Assembly: GCF_938036805.1 (NCBI RefSeq)
Contig: NZ_CALHWC010000028.1
Coordinates: forward strand, 1-5,007
DNA from: an uncultured Streptococcus sp.
GTDB lineage: Bacteria > Bacillota > Bacilli > Lactobacillales > Streptococcaceae
Reading direction: 5' to 3'
Length of the DNA: 5,007 nucleotides
Shown: in pieces, positions 1 through 5,007 of the stretch
Numbering within the stretch: position 1 is the stretch's first letter
How the letters are laid out: every line of letters starts with the position of its first letter
The notes under the pieces: generated by a model
What the model was told of the DNA's origin: nothing
Database searches by the model: none
Seen by the model: only the letters and a program-made list of their open reading frames with translations
Position numbers and translations under genes: made by a program

Positions 1-49
1 TATTTTTAACTTATTTTATCACCTATAAACTTACAAATCAAGTTTTTAG

Positions 50-78
50 TTGACTGATTAAAATATTTTTTATAAAAT
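50..78 (+). promoter_or_regulatory. Probable sigma-A promoter for the rep-xis-int cassette
   Basis: TTGACT at 50-55 (five of six to the -35 consensus) and TAAAAT at 73-78 (five of six to the -10 consensus) are 17 nt apart, the ideal spacing. Transcription would start near 85 and run rightward, giving a structured leader of roughly 330 nt before the rep start codon at 420. The surrounding DNA is very AT-rich, so chance matches are possible. It is nevertheless the best plus-strand candidate ahead of the cassette, and a palindrome lies exactly over the predicted start. Bases 1-49 show nothing I can name. Confidence 0.5.
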
Positions 79-79
79 A

Positions 80-109
80 TATTTATAACTTATAAGTAAG
101 TTATAAATA
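80..109. repeat. 13-bp palindrome over the predicted transcription start (operator-like)
   Basis: TATTTATAACTTA (80-92) is the exact reverse complement of TAAGTTATAAATA (97-109), separated by TAAG. Nested in its centre is a second perfect palindrome, ACTTATAAGT (88-97). It begins two bases after the -10 hexamer of the proposed promoter, the position where a repressor dimer or tetramer would block initiation. No regulator gene is in the window. AT-rich palindromes can also serve as unwinding or cruciform sites at origins, so the operator reading is inference. Confidence 0.45.
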
Positions 110-138
110 ATAAAAAATAGCTCGTAAGTTTAGGTTTG

Positions 139-201
139 GTGAGTGAGGAAGAAGTTGAGGACGAGACTATGACTTATGACTATTCAAAGCCTTGGTGCTA
201 G
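139..201 (+). CDS. Possible 20-aa leader peptide ORF (weak)
   Basis: This is a GTG-started reading frame of 20 codons with an acidic first half (EEEVEDE) and the tail MTYDYSKPWC, ending at TAG 199-201. An internal ATG at 169 has GAGG at 157-160 with 8-nt spacing, so a 10-aa version is equally possible. Its last codons lie inside the left arm of the large hairpin at 192-288, an arrangement known from ribosome-controlled leaders. I recognise no homologue and the frame is short enough to arise by chance. It lies in the leader of the proposed cassette transcript. Confidence 0.2.
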   Translation: MSEEEVEDETMTYDYSKPWC

Positions 202-288
202 AAATTGTGTGGACAAGGTCAAGGGACGAGCCTGACGGGAAGTCAGGCGAAGTCCTGCAGACTGGCGTCCATACAATTTCTAGCCAAA
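192..288. repeat. Large nested hairpin in the origin/leader region
   Basis: The outer arms are 197-214 (GCTAGAAATTGTGTGGAC) and 267-284, complementary over 18 positions with one G-T pair. The stem is extended by TTGG 192-195 with CCAA 285-288 across a one-base bulge at T196. Inside, GGTC 217-220 can pair with GACT 260-263, GGAC 224-227 with GTCC 252-255, and GCCTGAC 230-236 with GTCAGGC 242-248 around a 5-nt loop. The whole thing folds as one long rod and is more GC-rich than its surroundings. There is no T-tract, so it is not an ordinary terminator. Plausible roles are a single-strand origin, part of oriT, or an RNA attenuator; the TAGCGT box of the best known single-strand origins was not seen. 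Confidence 0.6.
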
Positions 289-293
289 CAAAA

Positions 294-315
294 GCTGGCT
301 ATTCTAACAGCCAGC
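294..315 (+). other. Predicted nick-site hairpin (oriT / double-strand origin) of the Rep_trans initiator
   Basis: GCTGGCT (294-300) and AGCCAGC (309-315) form a perfect 7-bp stem around the loop ATTCTAAC (301-308). From memory, pT181-family initiators nick at TACTCT/AATAGC in the loop of a GC-rich hairpin whose arm reads GGCT...AGCC. Here the equivalent is TATTCT/AACAGC, with GGCT and AGCC at the same places. The oriT repeats of ICEBs1 and Tn916, cut by related relaxases, also carry CTAACA at the loop/arm junction. By analogy the nick falls between T305 and A306. The site sits 104 bp before a gene of the matching initiator family, as oriT of Tn916 sits next to orf20. The resemblance is seen in the sequence; the function is inferred. 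Confidence 0.7.
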
Positions 316-325
316 AAACCGATAC

Positions 326-346
326 ACTTAAGGCAACGTCCTAAGT
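326..346. repeat. Imperfect inverted repeat 3' of the nick hairpin (candidate Rep-binding site)
   Basis: ACTTA 326-330 pairs with TAAGT 342-346 and GG 332-333 with CC 340-341, leaving A331 bulged and a 6-nt loop, CAACGT. In pT181-type origins the nick hairpin is followed by a second inverted repeat that gives sequence-specific binding of the initiator. This repeat has the same order and distance (10 nt after the nick hairpin). The stem is short, so chance is possible. Confidence 0.35.
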
Positions 347-419
347 AACGAGTCGTCGGCAAAAATCAATAGTGGCAACTAATTACGCAGATTTTAAGTA
401 TAGAAAGGAGGCGTTACAG

Positions 420-1412
420 TTGAAAAATACCATTCAATCTCTACGAGAATATCAAAATCAAGTAGATTTATCAAAACTAGAAAAATCTATTTATATCAGC
501 ATTGACCGATTAACAGTAATCTTTGATAGTGAGAACCAATCACTTAGACGAATATTTCGTGAATTACGAAAATCACTCGATAATATAATTCAAGAATTTA
601 GTATTCAAGAAAATCTAAGAGAAGACTATTTTACTCTATATAAAACAATAAACGAAGATAGTATAAATCTAATTTTCTTCTAACTATCGGATTATGGTGG
701 TTATCAAGTTATACGCCTAGACTTCAACCCAAACTCACTAAAAGAATTTGAGGGTTTACAAGTGTGGAGGCAGATTATGAATTACGCTCGATTAAATCGA
801 TTAGAAATTAGACTATCACGATTAGATCTTGCTTTTGATATCTTTAATAGGCCAGAAATAGTTTTTTTACAACATATCAAAGGAGGGGTTAGTCATAAAA
901 TATTCTACGGTAGAGGGGGCAATATAGAAAGTAAATACTGGGGTGCAAGTGGTAGCAACGTTCAAGTACGTTTGTATGATAAGAATATAGAGGTATTAAG
1001 TCATAAAAGAGCTGATAAATTAAATATAGAGAGTAAGCCTTTTTGGTGGCGATTAGAGTTCCAACTTCGGACAAAGGCTATAAATGAAGAAACCATTTCA
1101 GAGATTTCTAAACGATTGGAGAATTTTAGCTTTTTTAGTCTCTCAAGTGTTCCAGATGATAGCAAAGCATTTGCTTATATCTTTCTCCATGAACCTGCAC
1201 TCTTACCCGAATTATTCCCCTATCTGAAACCTAACACTATAAGAGTTAAAAAGACTAGACTTAGAAAACATTTAAAAGCATTTGATAGTAGCTCATTTTC
1301 TTTAGAACTACAAGATGCACTTAAAGAACAAACCCCACGATTAAATAATGAACTAAAACAATTAATAGTAGAATTCCTAGAACTTACTAGTAAAGGAGAA
1401 AGTGACTTATGA
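420..1412 (+). pseudogene. Rep_trans-family replication initiator / MobT-like relaxase, interrupted by an in-frame stop
   Basis: Initiators of this family cut one strand at their origin through a tyrosine and start rolling-circle replication or conjugal transfer of plasmids and integrative elements. One uninterrupted frame of about 330 codons starts at TTG 420, chosen because AAAGGAGG (404-411) lies 8 nt before it. The frame holds a single stop, TAA 681-683, at codon 88, with no frameshift: the same frame continues LSDYGGYQVIRLDFNPN. Visible family marks, numbered from TTG: IDRLTVIFD near the N-terminus, RLDLAFD 134-140 (probable metal site), VRLYDKNIE with Y186 as likely catalytic tyrosine, and RLEFQLR 211-217. 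The spacing and total length match pT181-type Rep proteins (about 310-330 aa). A CAA-to-TAA change would explain the stop (FFQLSDYGG). GGAGG 766-770 then ATG 777 could restart translation and yield a 211-aa C-terminal piece containing Y186. The end overlaps the next gene by 4 nt (ATGA). Function is therefore doubtful: pseudogene, read-through or split protein. Confidence 0.8.
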
Positions 1413-1612
1413 ACGATAAATTAACTATGACAGTACAAGAAATTATGGACTTAGGTTTTTCAAAATGGACTGCTTATAATATTTTACGACAAGCAAAACA
1501 TATTATGGTTGAGCGTGGTTTCGATTTCTATAACAATAAAGGACTTGGAACTGTTCCAGTATCAGTTGTAGCAGAAATACTTGGATTGGAGGAACTCCAT
1601 GTCAAAAACTAG
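1409..1612 (+). CDS. DUF3173 small helix-turn-helix protein, probable excisionase/directionality factor
   Basis: This 67-aa protein starts at ATG 1409 with AAAGGAGAA (1392-1400) 8 nt upstream, and its start overlaps the rep stop as ATGA. The N-terminal part, TVQEIMDLGFSKWTAYNILRQAK (about residues 8-30), reads as a helix-turn-helix, followed by a basic stretch and the closing VSVVAEILGLE helix (about 51-61). This is the pattern of DUF3173 proteins, which are found almost only directly before tyrosine integrases in streptococcal and other Firmicutes integrative elements. By position and fold it probably binds DNA at the attachment site and biases the integrase toward excision, as Xis proteins do; that role is inferred. 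Its last 14 nt overlap the integrase start, so the two are translationally coupled. No damage is visible. Confidence 0.8.
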   Translation: MNDKLTMTVQEIMDLGFSKWTAYNILRQAKHIMVERGFDFYNNKGLGTVPVSVVAEILGLEELHVKN

Positions 1613-2738
1613 ATACACTGGTGTTACGAAAGATGATAAAACTGGGAAATATACTTATTATTTTAAAGCTGGAATTGACCTAGCTACTGGTAAACCATAT
1701 CAAGAACGTAGACGTGGTTTTCAAACTGCTAAAGAAGCCTTTGAAGCACGAACAAGGGCATTGAATAAGGTACAACAACAAGGAAGCATTAAGCATACTC
1801 AATGGACTTTTAAACAGTTTATGGAAGAAGTTTTTATTCCAAATTATTACGCTACAACAAGTCCAGATCTCGAGCACAGACGTCAAGTTATATTCGATGA
1901 ATTTATCCAATACTTTGGTAAGAAAAAACCTAGAGATATTACAACTTATGATGTAATAAATTATAGAAACAGTTTATTAGATAGATATTCAAATTCATAT
2001 GCAAGAAACAAGATGACATTGCTTAATCAAGTTTTGAAAACTGCAAAAAAATATGGGTTGATTTTTCATGAAATCCCCACAAAGAATATCAGTCCAATTC
2101 CAATCGTAAAAAAACATATAGATTTTTGGACAAAAGATGAGTTCCAAAAAGTAATACAATGTCTTGATAAAGAGAGTTACTTTGAGCACTTTGTTTATAC
2201 ACTTTTTTGGCTTTATTATTTTACAGGAATGCGTGTAAATGAGGCGACTGCTCTTTATTGGGAAGATGTAGATTTTGAAAAGAAAACTCTAGCAATCAAT
2301 CATAACTTACAGTACATCAACCGTAATAATTGGGTTCGGCGTAACAAACTAAAAACTGAAAGCTCCAGACGAACCATTGGCCTTGATGATAATACTCTAA
2401 ACGTACTTAAAGAATGGAAAGAACGACAAGCAAAAGTTGACAAGATACCGTTCATTCTATCACTTGATGGAAATCCATATCGTAAACGTAGTATTAGAGA
2501 CCAGATTCTGAAATATTCTAAACGTGCAGGAGTTAAATACATTCAACCAAAAGGTTTAAGACACTCCCATGCGTCATTACTTATTAATGAATATAATGTA
2601 AATGCTCTATATATCCAAAGACGATTAGGTCATTCTGATGTCAAAACTACACTTAGTATTTATAGTCATTTATACCCAAACGCTGATTCCGAATTAACAG
2701 ATAAACTCAATCTCATATCAAGTGATTTTATCGACTAA
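1599..2738 (+). CDS. int: Tyrosine recombinase (integrase) of the integrative element
   Basis: This 379-aa site-specific recombinase would insert and excise the element by strand exchange between att sites. ATG 1599 is preferred over TTG 1581 because GGAGG (1588-1592) lies 6 nt before it. Domains in order: an N-terminal arm-DNA-binding domain (about 4-57, TGVTKDDKTGKYTYYFKAG onward), a SAM-like core-binding domain (about 68-160), and the catalytic domain (about 175-370). Catalytic residues visible: R212 in TGMRVNEA, K252 in the LKTESSRRT hairpin, R321 in KGLRHSHAS, H345 in LGHSD and nucleophile Y355 in LSIYSHLYP. The first position of the HxxR box is Lys (K318) instead of His, a variant seen in Gram-positive phage and ICE integrases. 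The set is complete, so the enzyme should be active. Being last in the cassette and followed by the repeats at 2748-2768, it marks the right end of the element. Confidence 0.95.
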   Translation: MSKTRYTGVTKDDKTGKYTYYFKAGIDLATGKPYQERRRGFQTAKEAFEARTRALNKVQQQGSIKHTQWTFKQFMEEVFIPNYYATTSPDLEHRRQVIFDEFIQYFGKKKPRDITTYDVINYRNSLLDRYSNSYARNKMTLLNQVLKTAKKYGLIFHEIPTKNISPIPIVKKHIDFWTKDEFQKVIQCLDKESYFEHFVYTLFWLYYFTGMRVNEATALYWEDVDFEKKTLAINHNLQYINRNNWVRRNKLKTESSRRTIGLDDNTLNVLKEWKERQAKVDKIPFILSLDGNPYRKRSIRDQILKYSKRAGVKYIQPKGLRHSHASLLINEYNVNALYIQRRLGHSDVKTTLSIYSHLYPNADSELTDKLNLISSDFID

Positions 2739-2743
2739 ATCTC

Positions 2744-2768
2744 TTTGGCTACCAAATTAGCTACCAAA
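2744..2768. repeat. GCTACCAAA direct repeats beside the integrase stop (probable arm sites near attR)
   Basis: GCTACCAAA occurs at 2748-2756 and again at 2760-2768, one repeat every 12 bp, starting 10 bp after the integrase stop. TTTGG at 2744-2748 also forms a small inverted pair with CCAAA at 2752-2756. Closely spaced direct repeats just outside an integrase gene are the usual arm-type binding sites for the integrase N-terminal domain, and streptococcal integrases of this type often carry such repeats here. The core attachment site should lie just to the right (about 2765-2815). It cannot be delimited because the matching left end is outside the window. Confidence 0.5.
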
Positions 2769-2785
2769 AAAAGGAAATACACCTC

Positions 2786-2813
2786 AAAAGCCTAATTTTA
2801 AAGGGCTTTTTTT
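2786..2813 (+). terminator. Rho-independent terminator at the element/host junction
   Basis: AAAAGCC (2786-2792) pairs with GGCTTTT (2804-2810) across an 11-nt loop, followed by more T (run of seven, 2807-2813). It can end integrase transcription now. Its position to the right of the putative arm sites suggests it originally belonged to a host gene lying upstream of the insertion, into whose 3' flank the element inserted. Confidence 0.6.
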
Positions 2814-2847
2814 CATATTTTCCCACTATTTCTAATAGGGGGTTGAT

Positions 2848-3282
2848 ATGGAAATACTAACGAAACAAGAATTTCGGAAAAAACTTCAAAGGAAGGTTAC
2901 CATCGGTCGCATCCTAATCCTAGTCCTCTGGCTGGGGCTGGGATGGAGCTACATTCATTCTCTGGATGATTTACAGGAAGGCATCATGGTTGGTCTGCTT
3001 CTGGGGATTTCTTTGATGGTTCTGCGTTATAATCTTGCCTTGAAACGGGAGGAAACCTTTAATAGGCTCTACATTCAGGTGACGGATGAGCGCAATCGGA
3101 TGATTGACGAAAAGACTCGCACTCTGCTTTTTGATATCCTTTTGCTGCTGGCAGCAGGTCTGAGCCTTCTGTCTATGATTTTTCCTATCATTTTAAATCT
3201 TAATCAGTTTCTGACCTTGACCATTATTCTGGTTTTGGCCCTTTACTATCTCTTGCGTTTTCTCCTGTCTAAGCGTTATTAA
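2848..3282 (+). CDS. Small four-helix membrane protein, function unknown
   Basis: The protein is 144 aa. ATG 2848 has AGGGGG (2837-2842) 5 nt upstream. After a basic amphipathic start (KQEFRKKLQRK) there are four hydrophobic segments, about 18-36, 44-62, 91-113 and 119-139. The loop between segments 2 and 3 carries the charged motif VTDERNRMIDEKTRT (about 77-91). A DER-R-EK loop between helix pairs is typical of small DUF2178-like membrane proteins, which in Firmicutes often sit beside a small XRE-type regulator; the family link is by pattern only. No such regulator follows here. The element lies directly upstream, so any former upstream operon partner would now be separated. Base composition matches the host genes to the right. 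No clear promoter is visible between 2814 and 2847. The gene ends convergently against the UPF0371 gene. Confidence 0.75.
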   Translation: MEILTKQEFRKKLQRKVTIGRILILVLWLGLGWSYIHSLDDLQEGIMVGLLLGISLMVLRYNLALKREETFNRLYIQVTDERNRMIDEKTRTLLFDILLLLAAGLSLLSMIFPIILNLNQFLTLTIILVLALYYLLRFLLSKRY

Positions 3283-3283
3283 C

Positions 3284-3311
3284 AAAAAAAGCTGGCGTCG
3301 CCAGCTTTTTC
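3284..3311. terminator. Bidirectional rho-independent terminator
   Basis: GCTGGC (3291-3296) and GCCAGC (3300-3305) pair around GTC. They are flanked by seven A on the left and five T on the right, which lengthen the stem and give a T-tract in either direction. It begins 2 nt after the stop of the membrane protein gene and also lies downstream of the minus-strand UPF0371 gene, so it can stop both convergent transcripts. Confidence 0.85.
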
Positions 3312-3312
3312 T

Positions 3313-3340
3313 AACAAGCTTTAACAGAGCTTGTTTTTAT
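3313..3340 (+). terminator. Second terminator hairpin overlapping the UPF0371 stop codon
   Basis: AACAAGCT (3313-3320) and AGCTTGTT (3328-3335) form an 8-bp stem with a 7-nt loop, followed on the plus strand by TTTATTTT. It backs up the terminator just before it for plus-strand transcripts. On the minus strand it lies immediately after the UPF0371 stop (TAA, 3339-3337) but lacks a T-tract in that direction, so there it may only protect the 3' end. Confidence 0.65.
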
Positions 3341-4821
3341 TTTCTATAAAGTCGATCATACTGGTAAACAGGGTCCATGGTCACATGGATGCCCAACTTA
3401 CGCAGGACATTTTTATCTTCGTCGGTCAGCATCACAGTCGAATGAGCTTCGCTGCCTTTGAGGTTGCCCAGTTGCTGCATAGCGTTGGCAGCATCTTGAT
3501 TTTCCATGGCTGTGATCGCCAGAGCCATCAAGATTTCGTTTGAGTGGAGGCGAGGATTGCGGCTACCCAGATGATTGATTTTCAGACCTTGAATTGGTTT
3601 GACATACTCAGGCTCAATCAGCTTGGTTTCTTTGGCAATGTTGGCTAATTTCTTAATGGCATTGATTAAGACAGCAGCCGTAGGGCCAAAGAGTTCAGAG
3701 GTTTTACCGGTTACGATTTCACCGTTTGGCAATTCCAAAGCCAGAGCGGGGTCGCCAGTACTTTCGGCCTTGGCACGCGCAGCAACGGTTACTTTGCGAT
3801 CCAGCGGTGTGATGCCCAAGTCGTTCATCAATAGTTCGATTTTCTTGATAGCAGATTCAGAGACCCGCTCTGCCTTGAAGTCCAGAATCGTCTGGTAGTA
3901 GCGGCGGATGATTTCCTGTTGAGATGCCTCGATAGCTGCATCGTTGTCTACAATGGCAAAGCCGACCATGTTGACGCCCATGTCCGTTGGGGATGCATAA
4001 GGAGACTCGCCTAGGATGCGCTCCAGCATGCGTTTGAGGACTGGGAAAATTTCGATATCACGGTTGTAGTTGACGGTGGTTTTTCCGTAGGTTTGCAGAT
4101 GGAAAGGGTCAATCATGTTGACATCGTCGAGGTCTGCCGTCGCTGCCTCGTAAGCTAAATTGACCGGATGGTGCAGGGGCAGATTCCAAACTGGGAAGGT
4201 CTCAAACTTGGCATAACCTGACTTGATGCCATTGATTTGGTCGTGGTACATGTTGGACAAGCAAGTAGCTAACTTACCAGAACCAGGACCAGGTGCGGTC
4301 ACTACGACTAGGTTACGACTGGTTTTGATGTAATCGTTTTTTCCCATTCCTTCAGGTGAGATGATATGGTCCATATCAGTCGGGTAGCCCTTGATTGGAT
4401 AGTGGATGTAGGAGTCAATCCCATTCTTTTCTAGCTGAGCTCGGAAGAGGTCGGCTGCTGGCTGGCCAGAATACTGGGTAATGACCACTGAGCCTACATA
4501 AATATCCAGCTCATTAAAGGTATCGATTAGGCGCAGCACTTCTTGGTCATAGGAAATACCTAAGTCCCCACGCGCCTTAGAGTGCTCAATATTATTGGCA
4601 TTGATGGCAATGACAATCTCTACTTGGTCCTTGAGCTCTTTGAGCAGTCTAATTTTATTGTCCGGCTCATAACCTGGCAGGACGCGGGCAGCATGGAAGT
4701 CTTCCAGCATTTTTCCGCCGAATTCCATGTACAATTTGCCCTCAAATTGATTAATGCGCTCCAAGATATGGTCGCGCTGCAGGTTTAAGTATTTTTCAGA
4801 ATCAAAAGCATTTTTTTTCAT
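3337..4821 (-). CDS. UPF0371 / DUF1846 family protein
   Basis: This 494-aa, predicted cytosolic protein of the conserved UPF0371 (DUF1846) family is full length for that group, which is widespread in streptococci and other Firmicutes. Its biochemical function is, to my knowledge, not established. The start ATG at 4821 follows AGAGGT (4837-4832) with 10-nt spacing. There is no signal peptide or membrane segment. Notable stretches: YMEFGGKMLEDFHAARVLPGY (about 31-51), an alternating alpha/beta N-terminal half, and a Gly-rich GPGSGK loop at 178-183 after the strand LVVVTA. That loop resembles a nucleotide-binding loop but lacks the Walker A spacing and the final Ser/Thr. Further on are NLPLHHPVNLAYEAATADL (about 213-231) and a C-terminal half ending DPVYQYDRLYRK. 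The gene is monocistronic by layout: own promoter upstream, terminator downstream, host-like base composition, no damage seen. Confidence 0.93.
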   Translation of the reverse strand: MKKNAFDSEKYLNLQRDHILERINQFEGKLYMEFGGKMLEDFHAARVLPGYEPDNKIRLLKELKDQVEIVIAINANNIEHSKARGDLGISYDQEVLRLIDTFNELDIYVGSVVITQYSGQPAADLFRAQLEKNGIDSYIHYPIKGYPTDMDHIISPEGMGKNDYIKTSRNLVVVTAPGPGSGKLATCLSNMYHDQINGIKSGYAKFETFPVWNLPLHHPVNLAYEAATADLDDVNMIDPFHLQTYGKTTVNYNRDIEIFPVLKRMLERILGESPYASPTDMGVNMVGFAIVDNDAAIEASQQEIIRRYYQTILDFKAERVSESAIKKIELLMNDLGITPLDRKVTVAARAKAESTGDPALALELPNGEIVTGKTSELFGPTAAVLINAIKKLANIAKETKLIEPEYVKPIQGLKINHLGSRNPRLHSNEILMALAITAMENQDAANAMQQLGNLKGSEAHSTVMLTDEDKNVLRKLGIHVTMDPVYQYDRLYRK

Positions 4822-4844
4822 GTTTGTTTTTACCTCTGATAAAA

Positions 4845-4853
4845 ATTATAACA
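4845..4853 (-). promoter_or_regulatory. Extended -10 promoter of the UPF0371 gene
   Basis: Read on the minus strand, TGTTATAAT spans 4853-4845: a perfect TATAAT with the TGn extension. No good -35 is seen 16-18 nt upstream, which an extended -10 tolerates. Transcription would start near 4838, giving a very short leader of under 20 nt in which the AGAGGT ribosome binding site (4837-4832) lies almost at the 5' end. The start could be a few bases off. Confidence 0.6.
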
Positions 4854-4916
4854 AAAGATTAGAGATTTTTGGGTTTTGAAGCTAGGAAACTTGTAAAGAT
4901 AATATGAAATGTACAG

Positions 4917-4938
4917 AAAAATCACCCGAATGGGTGAT
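4917..4938 (-). terminator. Rho-independent terminator of the minus-strand gene at the right edge
   Basis: Read on the minus strand, ATCACCC pairs with GGGTGAT around the tetraloop ATTC (4938-4921), followed by TTTTC. It lies 6 nt after the stop of the partial gene at the right edge and before the UPF0371 promoter, so it separates the two transcription units. Confidence 0.8.
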
Positions 4939-4944
4939 AAATCG

Positions 4945-5007
4945 TTAATAGCTGGTAATCGTGTCCACCGTTGAGCGATCCAGCTTTTTGACCAGCGCTT
5001 GCAGGAA
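4945..5007 (-). CDS. C-terminal end of an unidentified minus-strand gene (partial)
   Basis: The last 20 codons are visible, FLQALVKKLDRSTVDTITSY, ending at TAA (4947-4945). The frame is open to the window edge and is followed at normal distance by a clear terminator, which supports a real gene end. The amphipathic start (FLQALVKKLD) suggests a helix. The fragment is too short to name a family; it is a host gene running in the same direction as the UPF0371 gene. Confidence 0.7.
   Translation of the reverse strand, partial: FLQALVKKLDRSTVDTITSY

Noticed and set aside
192..288. MITE or BOX/RUP-type repeat
   Set aside because: The long terminal inverted repeats suggested it, but no target duplication flanks 192-288 and it does not resemble the BOX or RUP sequences I know. 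Its place beside the nick hairpin fits an origin structure better.
372..419. GTG start at 372 extending the initiator by 16 codons
   Set aside because: No ribosome binding site precedes 372, while AAAGGAGG at 404-411 sits 8 nt before TTG 420. The family-like IDRLTVIFD region is well inside the shorter form.
1..419. CRISPR array or riboswitch
   Set aside because: There are no regularly spaced repeats with spacers, and the hairpins do not match a riboswitch class I can name.
1581..1598. TTG 1581 as integrase start
   Set aside because: It has no SD of its own, and the segment contains the GGAGG that serves ATG 1599.
2739..2847. tRNA or tmRNA 3' end as attachment site
   Set aside because: No acceptor-stem/CCA or T-arm sequence is visible; the segment shows only repeats, a terminator and a ribosome binding site.
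3331..3898. Plus-strand open frames opposite the UPF0371 gene (3331-3543 and 3599-3898; also 4582-4788)
   Set aside because: They are antisense shadows of a strongly coding frame, without ribosome binding sites or family resemblance.

Overview
The window looks like a Firmicutes chromosome, most probably Streptococcus. It carries the integrase end of a small integrative element (IME/ICE-like) next to ordinary host genes. Three things support this: a streptococcal-type UPF0371/DUF1846 protein, a DUF3173 + tyrosine integrase pair typical of streptococcal integrative elements, and consistent Gram-positive ribosome binding sites (AAAGGAGG, GGAGG). Base composition shifts by eye from clearly AT-rich on the left (1 to about 2770) to more GC-rich on the right (from 2848). 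This fits imported DNA on the left and host DNA on the right.

Left part (1-419) has no sizeable gene but is highly structured. In order it holds a good sigma-A-like promoter (50-78), a 13-bp palindrome over the expected transcription start (80-109), a possible 20-codon leader ORF (139-201) and a nested hairpin of about 97 nt (192-288). These are followed by a short hairpin (294-315) whose arms and loop closely resemble the nick-site hairpin of pT181-type rolling-circle origins and the oriT of Rep_trans/MobT elements, and then a second inverted repeat (326-346). I read this as the replication/transfer origin and control region of the element.

Element genes (420-2738): a Rep_trans-type initiator/relaxase gene broken by one in-frame TAA, a DUF3173 small helix-turn-helix protein (probable excisionase/directionality factor) and a tyrosine integrase. 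The three are packed with overlaps (4 nt, then 14 nt), so they form one translationally coupled rep-xis-int cassette. Rep would nick its own origin just upstream, the integrase would insert and excise the element, and the small protein would bias it toward excision. The premature stop may have crippled the nicking function or split it in two, because a well-placed internal SD and ATG follow the stop.

Junction (2739-2847): two GCTACCAAA repeats just past the integrase stop, probably integrase arm sites near the right attachment site, then a rho-independent terminator that may belong to the host gene into whose 3' side the element inserted. The core att cannot be fixed because the left end is outside the window.

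Host part (2848-5007): a four-helix small membrane protein gene (+) runs convergently against a 494-aa UPF0371/DUF1846 gene (-), separated by two hairpins serving as a bidirectional terminator. Upstream of the UPF0371 gene are an extended -10 promoter, then the terminator and last 20 codons of another minus-strand gene cut by the window edge.
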